From: Castanea sativa
Lineage: Eukaryota; Streptophyta; Magnoliopsida; Fagales; Fagaceae
Length of the DNA: 64,000 nucleotides
Assembly (NCBI RefSeq): GCF_040712315.1
Contig: NC_134014.1
Location: 37,685,634 to 37,749,633 of the forward strand
Reading direction: 5' to 3'
This document shows positions 35,141-47,289 of the stretch, one piece after another. Positions within the stretch are counted from its first letter, which is position 1. The number at the start of each line of letters is the position of its first letter. The notes under the pieces are model-generated. The model was not told the origin of the DNA, made no database searches, and worked only from the letters and a program-made list of their open reading frames with translations. The translations under genes and the position numbers were made by a program.

Positions 35141-35207
35141 GACGTTTATCCAATCCTACAATCCCCAGCTCTTCAAAAATCATTAGCTACATCCCATCCC
35201 AAGTAGC
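35141..35207 (+). pseudogene. CACTA transposase, candidate last exon
   Basis: Follows an acceptor (TTGTATGTAG). The frame DVYPILQSPALQKSLATSHP ends soon after at a stop. Placement suggests the 3' end of the transposase gene; the sequence alone is weak evidence. Confidence 0.35.
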
Positions 35208-35214
35208 TTAGAAA

Positions 35215-35460
35215 TTTTATGTTGGTGTTTGAGGACATTTTGTGTACAAAGAACCACATTTGAACAAACACATTTTTCGCAAGTGTTGAAAAATATTTTG
35301 AAACACTTTGAAACTTTGATTATGATAATAGTTTAATGTAAGTGTTGAAGACTTTCTGTGTACAAAGGACCACATCTTTTCTTTTGTTAATTTTATGATG
35401 ATGGATATAGACAATGTTATGTAGTTAATATGATGGTGTGTACAAAGGACCACATTTTTT
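35215..35460. repeat. Three imperfect copies of a GTGTACAAAGGACCACAT block
   Basis: GTGTACAAAGAACCACAT (about 35238) and GTGTACAAAGGACCACAT (about 35357 and 35437) sit in a partly tandem arrangement of 80-120 bp spacing, just inside the right CACTA subterminal region. Confidence 0.75.
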
Positions 35461-35639
35461 TTCTTTTTTATGTATTTGATAATATATTTCTATGCTAATA
35501 TTACATTAGTTTGGAGACATTTGTGGTGTTGTTAATTAGTAGCATTTGCGGTATTGTGTTAGTAGAGCTAAAACTATTACAAATTCTTTGTAACAGGTCT
35601 GTAAAAAAAAAAATAGTAGTTTTAAAACCTACCGGAAAA

Positions 35640-36120
35640 AAAAAAGAACCTATAGCGGCAGTCAAAAAGCACTGCTAAAGGTGCATATATTATGATTTAA
35701 ATGAAGTCCTATAGCGGTGTTTTTTCCCCCTCGCTAAAAGGTTTACACATATAGTAGCGTTTCTCGCCACCGCTATAAGTGTAATGAGTCCGTTTTAATT
35801 GGTTCCCTATAGCAGCGCATTTTTCCCGCCGCTAAAGGTGGACACCAATAACGGCGAGCATAACCTGCCACTAAAAGTCAATTGACATGAATTTTGGCCT
35901 CATATGGTGGCGGTTTTCTACCTGCCGCAAAAAACCAAAAGCGCCACTAAAAGGTGCATTTATAGCGACATTTTTTGTTATCGCCGCAATAGAGCTATTG
36001 TAGCACTGCAAAACTGGCGGGTAGAACCGCCACAATAGGCCAAATGGACCTTTAGCAGCGGTTCTTTGGGCTTTTGCGATGGTTTTGGCCCACCGCAATA
36101 GTCCAAATTTTTTTGTAGTG
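35640..36120. repeat. Right terminus and subterminal repeats of the CACTA element
   Basis: Many copies of CCTATAGCGGC, CCGCTAAAGG and GCCACTAAAAG-like motifs on both strands, mirroring the left end, finishing at TTTTTGTAGTG. Confidence 0.8.
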
Positions 36121-37198
36121 TCCACTCTTTCTAAAAATGACGTACAGTACCATGATTGATAAAGCATAAATGAAATACACATATTAAGACATGTGATTTT
36201 GAACCTTCCATTTCTATCTTGTCTAATATGATTTTATTATATTAGGATAATTTGTCTGATATAAAATTTAGTGCCATAGTATAAATGAATTTTTTTAAAA
36301 AATTTTTGAACTAATAATTCTATTTGTTATTGGTAAGAAGTTGTATCTTTTTTCAAATAAATGATAGATATAGTGGGCAGGATCACTATTGAGCAATTGC
36401 AGGCAATCAGAGTTATAGCAGGATTGGCATCAACAAAACACGATTCTTGGTCCCTTTGGGATAAACATCAACTTTTTATTTGGTGATACTTTGATTCAAC
36501 TTATTATCTCATGTTTCTAAAAAAAAAAAAACTTATTATTTCATGGATTTCATAATAATATTGGTAGACCTCTTAAATGATGAAACATTCCTATATTTTC
36601 CTTTGCGTGCCTTCTATGCATACCTCTTTTGCAATTTTTTTTTAAATAGTACATTTAATTTAGTTGTTACATCTATTTAACTTTAATACAAAATTTTTAA
36701 TGAATAAAAATTTGAGTAAGAATCCTCTCCCTTGGAAAAAGGAATCCTCACATGCCACAGCTTAAGATTGCCATTTGATTGGGAAGAATTACTATGGAAA
36801 AAAAACAAAAAAACAGATAGTGTCTTTAGTGGTGGAAAATGATTGTATTTGATATGGATCTAATTTATAGTTCAAATTAAATATTAAAATTTAAATATGC
36901 ATCTAATGTAATAATTTTAAATGATATGACATTGTATACTTTTAGATTTAAGAAATAAAAACAGTAAAATGAATTCATTCATTCTTCTAGCTCCAAATGT
37001 ATAATATTTTCAATCTAAATTTGACTGTTCAAAGACACCAGATCGTACCCAAGAAAGTATTACATTAGATGGAGGATTTTCTTGAATGAAGCTTTGCACA
37101 CATGGATAAATATCAAGTGTTTATTTTATGATACTATGATCCCACTGATTATTTCATAGATCGCGAAATAATTAATTTGTTCGAAAAGGTAACAAAAA
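36121..37198. other. Distal promoter of the CAD remnant and spacer to the next CAD copy
   Basis: 36121-36150 (TCCACTCTTTCTAAAAATGA) continues the promoter alignment with 43730-43745. The rest is AT-rich and shows no gene. It also contains the 3' flank of the second CAD copy. Confidence 0.55.
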
Positions 37199-37490
37199 TC
37201 AGGAGCTTGACTTCAATGTGTTTCCAATATCAATGACAAATCGGTATCTAACATCTGTTTTCACAAGTCGTTCCATGGCTGTGTTCACATAGTCAATTGG
37301 AATAATCTCAATGTCAGCAATTATGTTGTGTTTGGCTGCAAAGTCAATCATTTCTTGTGTCTCCTTCATGCCTCCGGCACAACTTCCACCTAGTAACTTC
37401 CTTACTGTCATTTCATAATACTTATTAATTACTACAAAATTCATCGGTTAAAATGCACAGACAACAATTAAGCTTGTACAACACAAGAAG

Positions 37491-37495
<5 letters not shown>

Positions 37496-37533
<38 letters not shown>
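37496..37533. repeat. (AAT)n microsatellite, target of a solo LTR
   Basis: An AAT/ATA repeat that continues at 38367-38396 on the other side of the inserted LTR. Confidence 0.9.
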
Positions 37534-38365
37534 CGTACGTTTTTAGACCCCTGTAAACTAAATTGTTTAACCTAATTTATTAATCAAGTGAATACTTAGG
37601 TTAATTATACAGATCTAGGTTAACACAAAACAATCATATCATGCAAAGCAGCAGAAATATAAAGAACACAATGATATGATGACCCAAGAAAACCAAATCG
37701 GTAAAAAACTTGGGGAGGATTTAACTTAGTTATGCTCAAGGTAAAACTGAATCCACTACGAAAGAATTGAAGTTTACATAATAGCCACTTAGACCACTAA
37801 CATTCTATTGCTACCTCGAGTAGGAAATTTACTACCACAACCACGTGACAGCTCCGTGTCCACTAACTACTTCTTTCTTGGATTCCCAGCAAGCATAAAC
37901 ACTCCCGCTTGTATATTTTTAAGCTCTTAGTGCAGCAATTGAATGATCATCAAGTTCGTAACATAGTCTTGATCCTTGATAACCCTAAGCATGTGTGAAG
38001 GAAAACACCTCTAAATTTCACAGAAGATTCACACACACAGCATCAACAACTTCTAAAAACGTGGTTAGGGTTTTCTCTTTTATACCTGGGGCAAAACATA
38101 AAACCCTACATGTAAAACGAGCTTAGGCTGAGTTGGAAAATTTTGCAGAAAAACAATCTGCACGACTTTCGATCGGTCGAGTCTAATTCTCGATCGATCG
38201 AGCCAGGCAGAATTGTACAATAAATTCTACAGCAATTCGATTCCAATTTTACATAAAAAAACACATACTTTGAGCAGTTTAAACAAGATTAAAACGTTTT
38301 GACCATGATTTGACAACATTACAAATTAGTGTTTTAATACATTTAAACTTAAGGATCTTAGAACC

Positions 38366-38370
<5 letters not shown>
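37534..38370 (-). mobile_element. Solo LTR, family A copy 3, inside intron 4 of the CAD pseudogene
   Basis: Minus-strand start TATTAGGTTCTAAG (terminal TG mutated) and end GGGTCTAAAAACGTACG, with AAT repeats on both sides, so the 5 bp duplication cannot be told from the microsatellite. Aligns along its length with 4956-5790, including the GATCGATCGAG stretch near 38170-38205. Confidence 0.87.
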
Positions 38371-38398
<28 letters not shown>

Positions 38399-40204
38399 AC
38401 AAAACAGTCTCATATAATTAATTACCCAGTCAACTTAACATAAAAAGCAACTTCGGATCCCCTATCAAATCAAATGTAACAATTGTTAGTTGTAATTAAT
38501 ATGCTTACCCATGAGTAATGGTAAGACTGGCAACTCAAGCGGCTTCTCTGGCGCACCAACTACAACGAGTTTTCCTTGTGTCTTCAATAGACCAATTAGA
38601 GGCAGGAGAGGATGTTGAGCAGAGACTGTATCAATGATACCATCCAATGTTCCTTCGGCAGCCTATATGGTAGGTAAAATTTGAAACTTGGATAATGTAC
38701 ACCTATTGTAACTCACACATACTAACTTAACAATGCAATATGTTAACAACTAAGTACCTGCATCTGATCTTGGTCTTTGCTAACCAAAAAGGAGTCAGCA
38801 CCAAGATGTTCCAAAGCTTCCTTCTTCTTGTTGGGTGAAGTACTGATAACTGTCACCTTAACCCCCATAGCTTTAGCAAACTTCACAGCAACATGGCCTA
38901 GACCACCAAGGCCAACCACACCCACATGCATACCAGGTTTGTCAAGTCCATAAAATCTCAAGGGACTGTACACTGTGATCCCAGCACAAAGGAGAGGGGC
39001 ACTAGCATCAAGCGGAAGGTTGTCTGGAATATGAATCACAATGTGCTCATCAGAAACCATAATGTCAGAGTAGCCTCCATATGTGATGGTTCCATCATAG
39101 TACTTGACACCATAGGTGAGAATCATTTTGGAGCAGTAATTTTCAAGGTTGTTGGCACAGTTATCACAAGAGTGACATGCTCCAATTAACCATGCCGCCA
39201 ACGCCAACCTTGTCCCCAACTTTGAACTTTTGTACCTTGCTCCCCACCTCAGTCACTTCACCCACAATCTCATGCCTGCATTATCCAAATTCAGTTCACA
39301 TGATTTCAATATGGGATACTAAACATACTAGAAAGTAAAATTTTTTGATTCATTTAATTGATAATGTACTAATATCAGCATAAACCCCCTTCAAATGGCT
39401 ATTTTAGCAATACATACGTTCAAATTGACCTTTACCCTAATGTGTATTGCCAATTCTTTTGAACAATTGTGAACCAATAGTTTGTATTTATAGCAACAAC
39501 TGTAGCAAATTTGTATTTATTTTTTATTCTCACTTCTCTCTGCTCTCTCCTCTTTGACCCCCTCTCTCTCTCTCTCTCTCGCTCTATATATTATTTTGTT
39601 ATGTTGTATCTAAAAATAAGAAATGAGATGTTAAAGTGTATTATTAAATGAGTTGGTAAAATAGATAAATTAGCTTTTATAGTGTAAAATAAGTATTTTT
39701 TAGAAACTCTAATGTGAACATATAATGGACAAAATGGCATGTAAAATTTTGGCAAAGTGTTGAATTGAAATTTTAGAAATTACACACACAAACCTGGATT
39801 TGTTTTTCATTTTCGTCTTTACAGTTTTAGTTTTTAATTTTTAGTCTTTTAACATACACATTTGGTTTTAATGTATTGTCCTTCCATCAATCTCTATCTA
39901 AACTGTGTTTTAAAAAAACTACGTCATTTATGAACTTTAAAAGCGCGATATGGATGGAATAACACATTGAAATTGTACTTAAGTAAAAAATTTGAAATTA
40001 AAAAAATTACTAAAAAAAAAAATAAAAACATATCAAAATTAAATAATGTAATATGTAATTTAAAACTACTATAAGTAACAACGCAGAAAAAAAAAAGAAG
40101 AAAAAAAAGCAAAGGAACCAAACATGAAACGGCATCAAAGATTTATTTTATATATATATAACCGAAACTTCTAAACCTTCCACAATTTTCCACGTCAGCA
40201 CAAT

Positions 40205-40530
40205 ATTTAAATAAAATTATATTCTATTTAAATAATGCTATTTTTATTTAGTCTAAACTTAACAAGGAGAGAAACTTTATTTCTCTAATAAGTCCAACTT
40301 GAACTCAAACACATCATTTTTTTTATCATTTTAATTTTTAAATAAAATTATTTTTGTTTATTTCAAATTTAACAAAGAGTGAAACTCTATCTCCCTAACA
40401 AGTCCAACTTAAACTCAAACTCATCATTATCATTTTTTTTAAAAAAAATTAATTTTGTTTAATCTAAACTTAACAAGAAGTGAAACTTTATCTCTCTAAT
40501 ATGTCTAACTTAAACTCAAACTCAAACGTT
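40205..40530. repeat. Three tandem copies of a ~100 bp unit in intron 2 of the CAD pseudogene
   Basis: Each copy has TCTAAACTTAACAAG (or a close variant), GTGAAACTTTATCTCTCTAA and AACTTAAACTCAAACTCA. Copies begin near 40236, 40355 and 40457 and differ by T/A-run length. Confidence 0.82.
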
Positions 40531-41135
40531 TATAAAAAAATAATAATAAAAACTTGAATAAATCCTATATTAAGATTATCCTAAGCATGACTTTATTTGG
40601 ATAAATATAAAAATCATCAACTATTGATAAAGTTCAACTTCTTTGGATAATAGAAGAATTCTATTGCAACTTCTTTAAAAAGTAATTTTTGTACATAAAC
40701 CACCAAACTCTTTTTAGCCGTTTTTTACAAGATAAAAAAGCTTGCAATAATTGAAATTATTCTTTTGAATGTAACTCATTTTTCTTTTATATTTCCCTAT
40801 TATTTAGTCTTATATATTTTGTTTTGTTTGAATAATTTCTAAGTAGTGAATCATTTAATTCTTTAATATTTTTTGGTTTTTTAGAAATTTTAATATTTGA
40901 ATTTTTGAGTTATTTTTTTTGCAATATTTGAAATACTCTGACAAATTTTTTGTAAACCATTGTATGTTCAAGCAATGACTTCTTTATCAAATTGTAACAT
41001 AAATTGAAGTCATAAAAGAGCAAATCATGCAATGATGTAATTTCTTAATCAATTTAAAATTTTATAAAATTATTTTAGTTTATCTCACAAATATATAGGT
41101 TCCCGTGCATAGCACGGGCTAGTGACTAGTATATC

Positions 41136-41137
<2 letters not shown>

Positions 41138-41227
<90 letters not shown>
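41138..41227. repeat. (TA)n(GA)n microsatellite
   Basis: A TA run followed by about 68 bases of pure GA repeat in intron 2 of the CAD pseudogene. Confidence 0.95.
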
Positions 41228-41229
<2 letters not shown>

Positions 41230-41404
41230 AACAATACAACTAATTTGCAAAAAGTCATTGAAAATAAAAACTATATTGTGCTCTAGAAACCTATTATGAC
41301 TTGTTGAGTGCTACAATCTTTTAGGCTATTCTGTTCTTAAATATAAACAAATGGAGCACATTGTTCTCCAATGTAAAGAAAGAAAATACCATCGTACATT
41401 ATAG

Positions 41405-42012
41405 AGATAAAGTTTGACTATAAACTTGGTTGTAACTTAAGGCTACAACTCTATTCAATATCTTTTTATTGGATGTGAATTTTAATAAATTTATCATTGG
41501 ATTACATTTTTTTCTTATATCCTCTATTATTTTTCAATTAAAAAAAAAAATTATATCCTCCATTCTTGTAAAATTTCTAAAAGATCAAAGATTAATACTG
41601 CTGTATATTATAAGGATAAAGTTTAACTATAAACTTGGTTGTAGTCTAAGGTTACAATTCTACTTAATATTTTTTTATTAGATGTAAATTTAATAAATCT
41701 ACTATTAGATTACATTTTCTTTTTATTATATCCTCCATTCTTGCAAAATTTATAAAAGATCAAAGGTTAATATCTATGTCATCAATTAAATATTCAAAAA
41801 TTATAGATTTTTGTAATTTAAAATTATGTATAAAAAACGAGTCTATGAATCGAATAGAAAATAACATCCGATTAACATGAAATTTGATGTGTTTTAAGAA
41901 CATAAAATACATATAATTCAATGGTTAGATTTTCAAAATATGTAATCATATTAATTTTTTTAGTGAAAGTTATAGTCTTAAGTTTCAACTAAATTTGTAA
42001 CCAAACTTCATC
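41405..42012. mobile_element. MITE family F: one full copy plus a partial tandem copy
   Basis: 41611-42012 opens with AAAGTTTAACTATAAACTTG and closes with AACTAAATTTGTAACCAAAC, inverted ends of about 50 bp. 41405-41600 repeats the first half in tandem. The same unit occurs at 47888-48313 and 56613-57024. No transposase. Confidence 0.7.
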
Positions 42013-43473
42013 CATATTATAATAAAATAGAATTTTGAATATTATAAGAATAAAGTTTTGTTACAAACTTGGTAATAGTTATTAGTTACAAACTAATTTG
42101 TAGCTAAATTTTGTACAAATTATAATATATAGAAAATTGGTTCATCTGATTGAAATGAAGAGAATGATTTTAGGACAAGATGATTCTTTATGAAAAGGTA
42201 AGATATAGAGATAGAAGAACGATGATTCGATTAACATACCCAGGGATAAGTGGATAGGTGGACGTGCCCCAATCATTCTTGACCGCATGAAGGTCAGAGT
42301 GGCATACCCCACAATAAATAACTTTGAATCGTACGTCCTTCTCTCCTGTTGCCCTGCAAATGTACCAACTATTTTATTTAGCATAAACCAACAATTTAGA
42401 ACAAAAAAAAAAAAAAAACATTTTGGGTCACAATTAATTAATTTGATCTTTACATTTTGGTAATAGTTAATTTGGCCACGATATTTTTAATTTGCAATCA
42501 ATTATCTCTTTCGTTAACTTACAAATGGAAAATGTATACGTGGTAAACAATATGCATTGTTTACATGTGACTAAAACAATATATAAAAAATAGGCAAAAA
42601 TACAGAGTGCATATACTAAGTTTGACCAAAATTCATTTCAACATTCTATCTTTGCTTTCAATTAATTGAGTCCTTTAAGTTAAATGCCAGTAGTGTACAC
42701 CGTTACAACATAGGTATTTTCCATTAATAAATTTACGGTTGAAACCAAATTAACTGTACATTGAAAATAATAGGAACTAACTTGATTTTTATCAAAATGT
42801 AGGGACCAACATAAGTGTAACCCCAAAATATAAGGAACAAAACAATAGTTTTGCCCAAAAATAAAAAGAGAACAAAAAGGATGGATCATTAAAAAGGATG
42901 GAGATTTGTTGATACTAGTTGACTAATCACTATGCGCAGCACTGTGATTAATTGATCAAAGAAATGCATTCTTATTTTGTTAATTTTTTTTAAATAATCT
43001 CATTTTTAAAAATAAGTATAAAATAACGAAGATGTTCAATAAAAATAAATGAAAATAAGAATAAACAGGAGCTTTACGAATGTTCAAATGATTGAAGGGA
43101 ATTCGTAACTCAACTGATATTATCCATCCTTCTTTATAAGAAGTATTATGATTTAGATATACCTCCTATATTATTATAATTATCGAATTATTTAAAACAA
43201 TCAATTTCACTTGGAATAAAAGTATTTAGTAATTGAATGATCCAATTTCATTTTGATTGAAGGAGGAAAACAAAAAGATTATAAAATATAACAAAATTAT
43301 CCAATTTCTGAGGATAATCAAAATATTGGATTAAAATGAAAAATAAATAAAACGAGAGAGAGAGGGAGAGAGGACCTTCTTGAGAAACTGAAGGGAGAAA
43401 GGACCCCAGAAGAATCCCTGTCTGCCCAGCCAAAGGCCTTGTTGGGTTTCTCAACTTCTCGTGATTTCGCCAT

Positions 43474-43989
43474 TTAGTTTTCTCTTTTGTCACACGTAGA
43501 AATTAAGCTGATATGAAACGATTGAATTGCAATGCCTAGGAATGACAAATAAGTGAATGATCTTAAGGACAAATGTGTGTATATACTATATATAGTAATA
43601 GAAATAAGGGACTGTAGGGGGGTGTGGTGAGTCTGATGACATATTGGCTTAGCAAATGGGAGTGAGACTAAGAGGTAGTAGGACATCACAAGGGGATACG
43701 AATTTCAAACTTTCTTGCTGACTATTCTTCTATACTCTTTCTGGAAAGGTAATTAGGTAAGGGAGAGGAGGAATTTACGTTTTTCTCTTGCCCACTGCCC
43801 ACAAGTTATCTATAGATAATTAAGAAATGGAAGTAAACGCAGTTACCCAATTAACCTACTGCCCCAAATCAATAGATAATTAATACATTAAAGTAAAATA
43901 GCAATGGTTACCATTTTTTTCTTTAAATTAAAAAAAAAATTATTTTCTCTCAAATTTTTTAAGAAATACTAAGTACTTTCACCATTAAT
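43474..43989 (-). promoter_or_regulatory. Upstream region of the CAD pseudogene
   Basis: Aligns with the split promoter of the CAD remnant. A TATATATAG box lies near 43590, about 115 bp from the start codon. Further upstream is AT-rich with nothing recognisable. Confidence 0.5.
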
Positions 43990-44036
43990 GTTCTATATAA
44001 GTTTTCCTCAAAAAAAAAAAAAAAAAGTTCTATAAA
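43990..44036. mobile_element. Tiny retro-insertion: poly(A) stub with a target duplication
   Basis: GTTCTATATAA, then a short AGTTTTCCTC, about 17 A and a second GTTCTATAAA. The pattern of a direct repeat around a few bases plus poly(A) fits an extremely 5'-truncated LINE or SINE insertion. Chance cannot be excluded. Confidence 0.45.
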
Positions 44037-44039
44037 TGA

Positions 44040-47016
44040 AACTAATAAGTTGATCTCCTCTTTTGCATTGACACTCTCATCTAATGGAATATTCTAGACT
44101 AAACAACGTATTTAGTTCCTTTGTGCAATATTATCAAAAGTTGTTCACCTCAGCCAACTCGATGCAAACAAATCTGGTCCTTCAAGCTACTGCCTGCTTT
44201 GTCACTGATGAGATGAATGCAATGCTGACGGAAAATTATACTAGACAAGAAGTTATGTTGACATTGAAGCAGATGTCACTGTTAAAGGCGCCAGGGCCTG
44301 ACGGACTACAACCAATATTTTTCTAGCACTACTGGAATGTCATCGGTGACAACGTATCCGAAGCTGTCCTTTCTTGTTTGAACATAGGTTAGATTCCACT
44401 AGGTATAAATCATACTTTTATTACTCTTATTCTAAAAGTTAAAAATCTGGTTAGAGTTACTGAGTATTGACCTATTGCTTTATGTAACATTACCTATAAG
44501 CTTGTGTCCAAAGTGCTAGCAAATAGGTTGAAAAAGGATTCTTCCCCACATCATATCCGAATCTCAAAGTGCATTCAAAACTGATAAGGCTACTTTGGAT
44601 AACATCCTAGTGGCCTTTGAGACTCTTCACCACATGAAGACAAAGAAGACAGGTAAAACAGGTTTTATGACTCGAAAGCTTGATATGAGTAAAGCCTACG
44701 ATAGAGTGGAGTGGAGTGTAGTTTTCTCTTAAAACTTATGGCAAAGATGGGTTTTAGCAGCAAATGGATTGAGTTGATTTCAGTTTGCATCAGTTCAGTA
44801 TCTTACTCCATCCTCATCAACGGTGAACCCCATAGTGAGATCTGACTCTCTTGCGGCATTAGACAAGGTGATCCCTTGTTACCGTATCTCTTTCTCCTTT
44901 ACTCAAAGGGTTTGAATGGCCTACTCAACCAAGCAGTTTTCTCTAGGCTGAATTGGTGCTTTCTCCTTGTGTAAGAATGGCCCAAAAATCTCCCATCTAT
45001 TCTTTGCCGATGATAATTTAGTATTTTGTTGAGCAAAATTGGAGGATATTAATGTTATTCAAGAAATATTGGAATGCTATGAGGATGCATCTGGGCAGCA
45101 GATAAATAGGGAGAAAACAACTTTGTTCTTCAACAAATTAGTAAGTGCAGATTTGAAGAATTCCATCAAGCTTTTGCTTGGGGTTCCAAAAATAAAGGAA
45201 TACGAAAAATACCTCAGTTTATCAGCGATTGTGGGTAGAAATAAGAGGGCGAGCTTGAACTATATAAAAGATAGAATCTAGAATAAGCTGCAAGAGTGGA
45301 AAGAGAAACTACTGTCATAAGCAGGAAAGGAAGTACTATTAAAGGTCATTGTGCAAGTCATACCTATCTTTGCTATGACTTGCTTTAAGTTGCCTATTGG
45401 TATATGCCATGACATTGAGATGATGATCTGTAAGTTTTGGTGGGGGCAAGGAGGAGATTTTCGAAAAATCCATTGGAAGAAGTGGGGGACTTTGTGCAAA
45501 GCAAAAACAGTGGGTGGATTGGGATTTAGGGACTTATGCAAGTTCAATGATGTCGTGCTCGCAAAACAAGTTTGGAGGTTGATGAACGATACTGAATCCC
45601 TTTTTTACAAGGTTTTCAAGACGAAATATTTTCTAAACGACTCTATGCTTGATGCTAAAGCTTCATCGGGGTCGTTTGCTTGGAAAAGCATCCTACGGGC
45701 TAGAAAGGTTATTTCTATGGGAGCTAGATGGCGGGTTGGAGATGGGTCAAACATCAAGATCTTTGAAGTTAGGTGGCTGCCAGATGCGGGGGGTAGAAAA
45801 GTTTTTTCACCAGGTCCTAACCATTCAAGGGATGCTACGGTGGATGCACTAATTGATGGAGACTCAGCAATATGGAATTATCAACTGATTGATGAAACTT
45901 TTCTACCTTTTGAAGCAAGCGGGATAAAAGCAATCCCTTTATGCTCCTTGAGATAGATGGATAGACTTTGTTGGCCATGGGATAAAACTGAGTAGTACAC
46001 AGTTAAGTTGGGGTATAAAATTTTGTGTGAAGAGGACTGTGACTCAGCATCTACTTCAAATAATGACTCCGTTGTCAAGTTTTGGAGGAGCCTTTGGAAG
46101 CTAAATATCCCAGGGAAAATAAAGCACTTTCTGTGGAAAGTTTGCTCTGATGCACTGCCAACAAATAGGAATCTTCACAGGCGAAAAATCACCCTTGATG
46201 ATCTATGCTCTCGCTGTGCTAAGGAACCTGAAACAGTGATGCATGCCCTCTGGTCTTGTGAGGAAGTGCAGGTAGCATGGAAAAAATATTTCGGCTGGGT
46301 GGATAGAAGTGTTGCTGCTGTGTTATCTTTCTCAGACATGCTAGATATGGTCAAAACCAAGCCACATCTGCTGAATATTTTTGCTGTGACAACTTGGAAA
46401 TTGTGGAATCGCAGAAACAAAATTAGAGTGGGTGAATCTGTAATCCATATTAAGACTGAATCCGATTCTGCCTGGGCATACAATTCTGACTACCAGAAGC
46501 TTTCAAGCAAAGAAAGAACACGTCCAGACCCCACAACATCAAATGGAAGCCACCTGATAGCAGCTGTGTAAAAGTGAACTTTGATGGTGCATGGTGAACT
46601 TGTGGCCTCCCTAGCTGAGAAGAAACAGAAACCCACCACAGTGATTGCTGTGGAGCTACTGGCAGCCAGAAGAGCTGTTCTCTTTGCTCAGGAGTTGGAG
46701 TTTCACCATGTGGTACTTGAGGGTGACTCTGAGTTCGTTACACACTCCCTGAAATATGGTACAAATTTCGGGTCAATGCATGGTCATCTGATTAAGGATA
46801 TTCTCTCCTATGTAAACTCTTTTCAAAGTATGTCTTTCTCTCACACTTATAGGCAAGGTAACTCAATTGCAGATGTCCTAGCTAAGAGAGCTAGATTTTC
46901 TTATCCGCTTTTAGTTTAGATGGGACATGTTCCTTCAAATGTATTTAAATTTGTGCTAGCTGATTTTCTAGCAACTTAATCAAAAAATTCTTGGTTTTTC
47001 TTCCAAAAAAAAAAAA
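44040..47016 (+). mobile_element. 5'-truncated L1-type LINE, ORF2 remnant (RT, zf-RVT, RNase H)
   Basis: Broken frames give plant L1 reverse-transcriptase landmarks in order: YYQKLFTSANS, KAPGPDGLQP (44289-44320), LDMSKAYDRVEWS (about 44680), FFADD (about 45002, the catalytic motif) and ASGQQINREKTTLFF. Then come KFWWGQGG and GGLGFRDLCKFND (45430-45550), a zf-RVT block (WKLNIPGKIKHFLWKVCSDA, near 46095) and an RNase H (RVT_3-like) tail with AARRAVLFAQEL, GDSEFV and RQGNSIADVLAKRA (46660-46900). At least eight stops or shifts break it. The endonuclease half is missing. It ends in about 12 A at 47005-47016. Confidence 0.92.
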
Positions 47017-47289
47017 GGTCCATAACCTTTCAATTATATCAATTTGGTCTATAATCTTTTAGTGTCATGTCAATTTAGTAACTATCGTTATCTTTCAGAT
47101 GAAAATTGATAACATGACAAACGACAAAAATAAAATTTTAGTCTATTTTCATATCAATGAAAGCTAATTTTTTATTTTGGTCATTAGACGTATCATCAAT
47201 GTTAATTCAAAAGATAACAGCAGAAACTAAATTGACACAGTACTGAAAGGTTAAAGAACCAAATTGACACAATTGAAAGGTTAGGGACC
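47017..47289. mobile_element. MITE, 273 bp, abutting the LINE poly(A)
   Basis: GGTCCATAACCTTTCAATT at the left and its inverse (AATTGAAAGGTTAGGGACC) at the right are 19 bp ends with one mismatch. Ends of this kind (GGTCC..AATT) occur in plant Mutator-like MITEs. No clear target duplication. Confidence 0.65.

Larger units (their letters stand above)
21685..36120 (+). mobile_element. 14.4 kb CACTA (En/Spm-like) element with decayed transposase and nested insertions
   Basis: Left end CACTACAAGAATTTTG and right end CAAATTTTTTTGTAGTG are inverted copies, flanked by TCC on each side (21682-21684, 36121-36123). Subterminal repeats around GCGG and CTATAG fill about 300 bp at the left and 480 bp at the right. 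Decayed exons of the Ptta/En/Spm transposase family lie inside, all in plus orientation. Four solo LTRs and one hAT MITE inserted later; without them the element is close to 9.6 kb. The paralogous promoter at 43700-43740 (ACTATTC..CTATACTCTTTCT) is the empty site, so the element landed about 245 bp upstream of the CAD remnant's start codon. Confidence 0.87.
37199..43473 (-). pseudogene. CAD/mannitol dehydrogenase-like gene, five exons, 4 bp frameshift in exon 3
   Basis: Exons on the minus strand: 43376-43473, 42240-42353, 38758-39275, 38509-38662, 37199-37404, all with GT/AG borders. Exon lengths equal those of the intact copy except exon 3, which has 518 instead of 514 bases. The extra four lie in AATTAA near 39184-39189, just before the GACHSCDNC motif, and shift the frame for all that follows. 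Otherwise the family is well kept: [10 protein letters not shown] (catalytic zinc Cys), GHEIVG, the structural-zinc Cys cluster [34 protein letters not shown] for NADP, and the end [14 protein letters not shown] conserved Cys before the cluster is Gly. Frameshift and the LTR in intron 4 make it a pseudogene, of recent loss by its preserved codons. A sequencing error remains possible. Confidence 0.87.
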
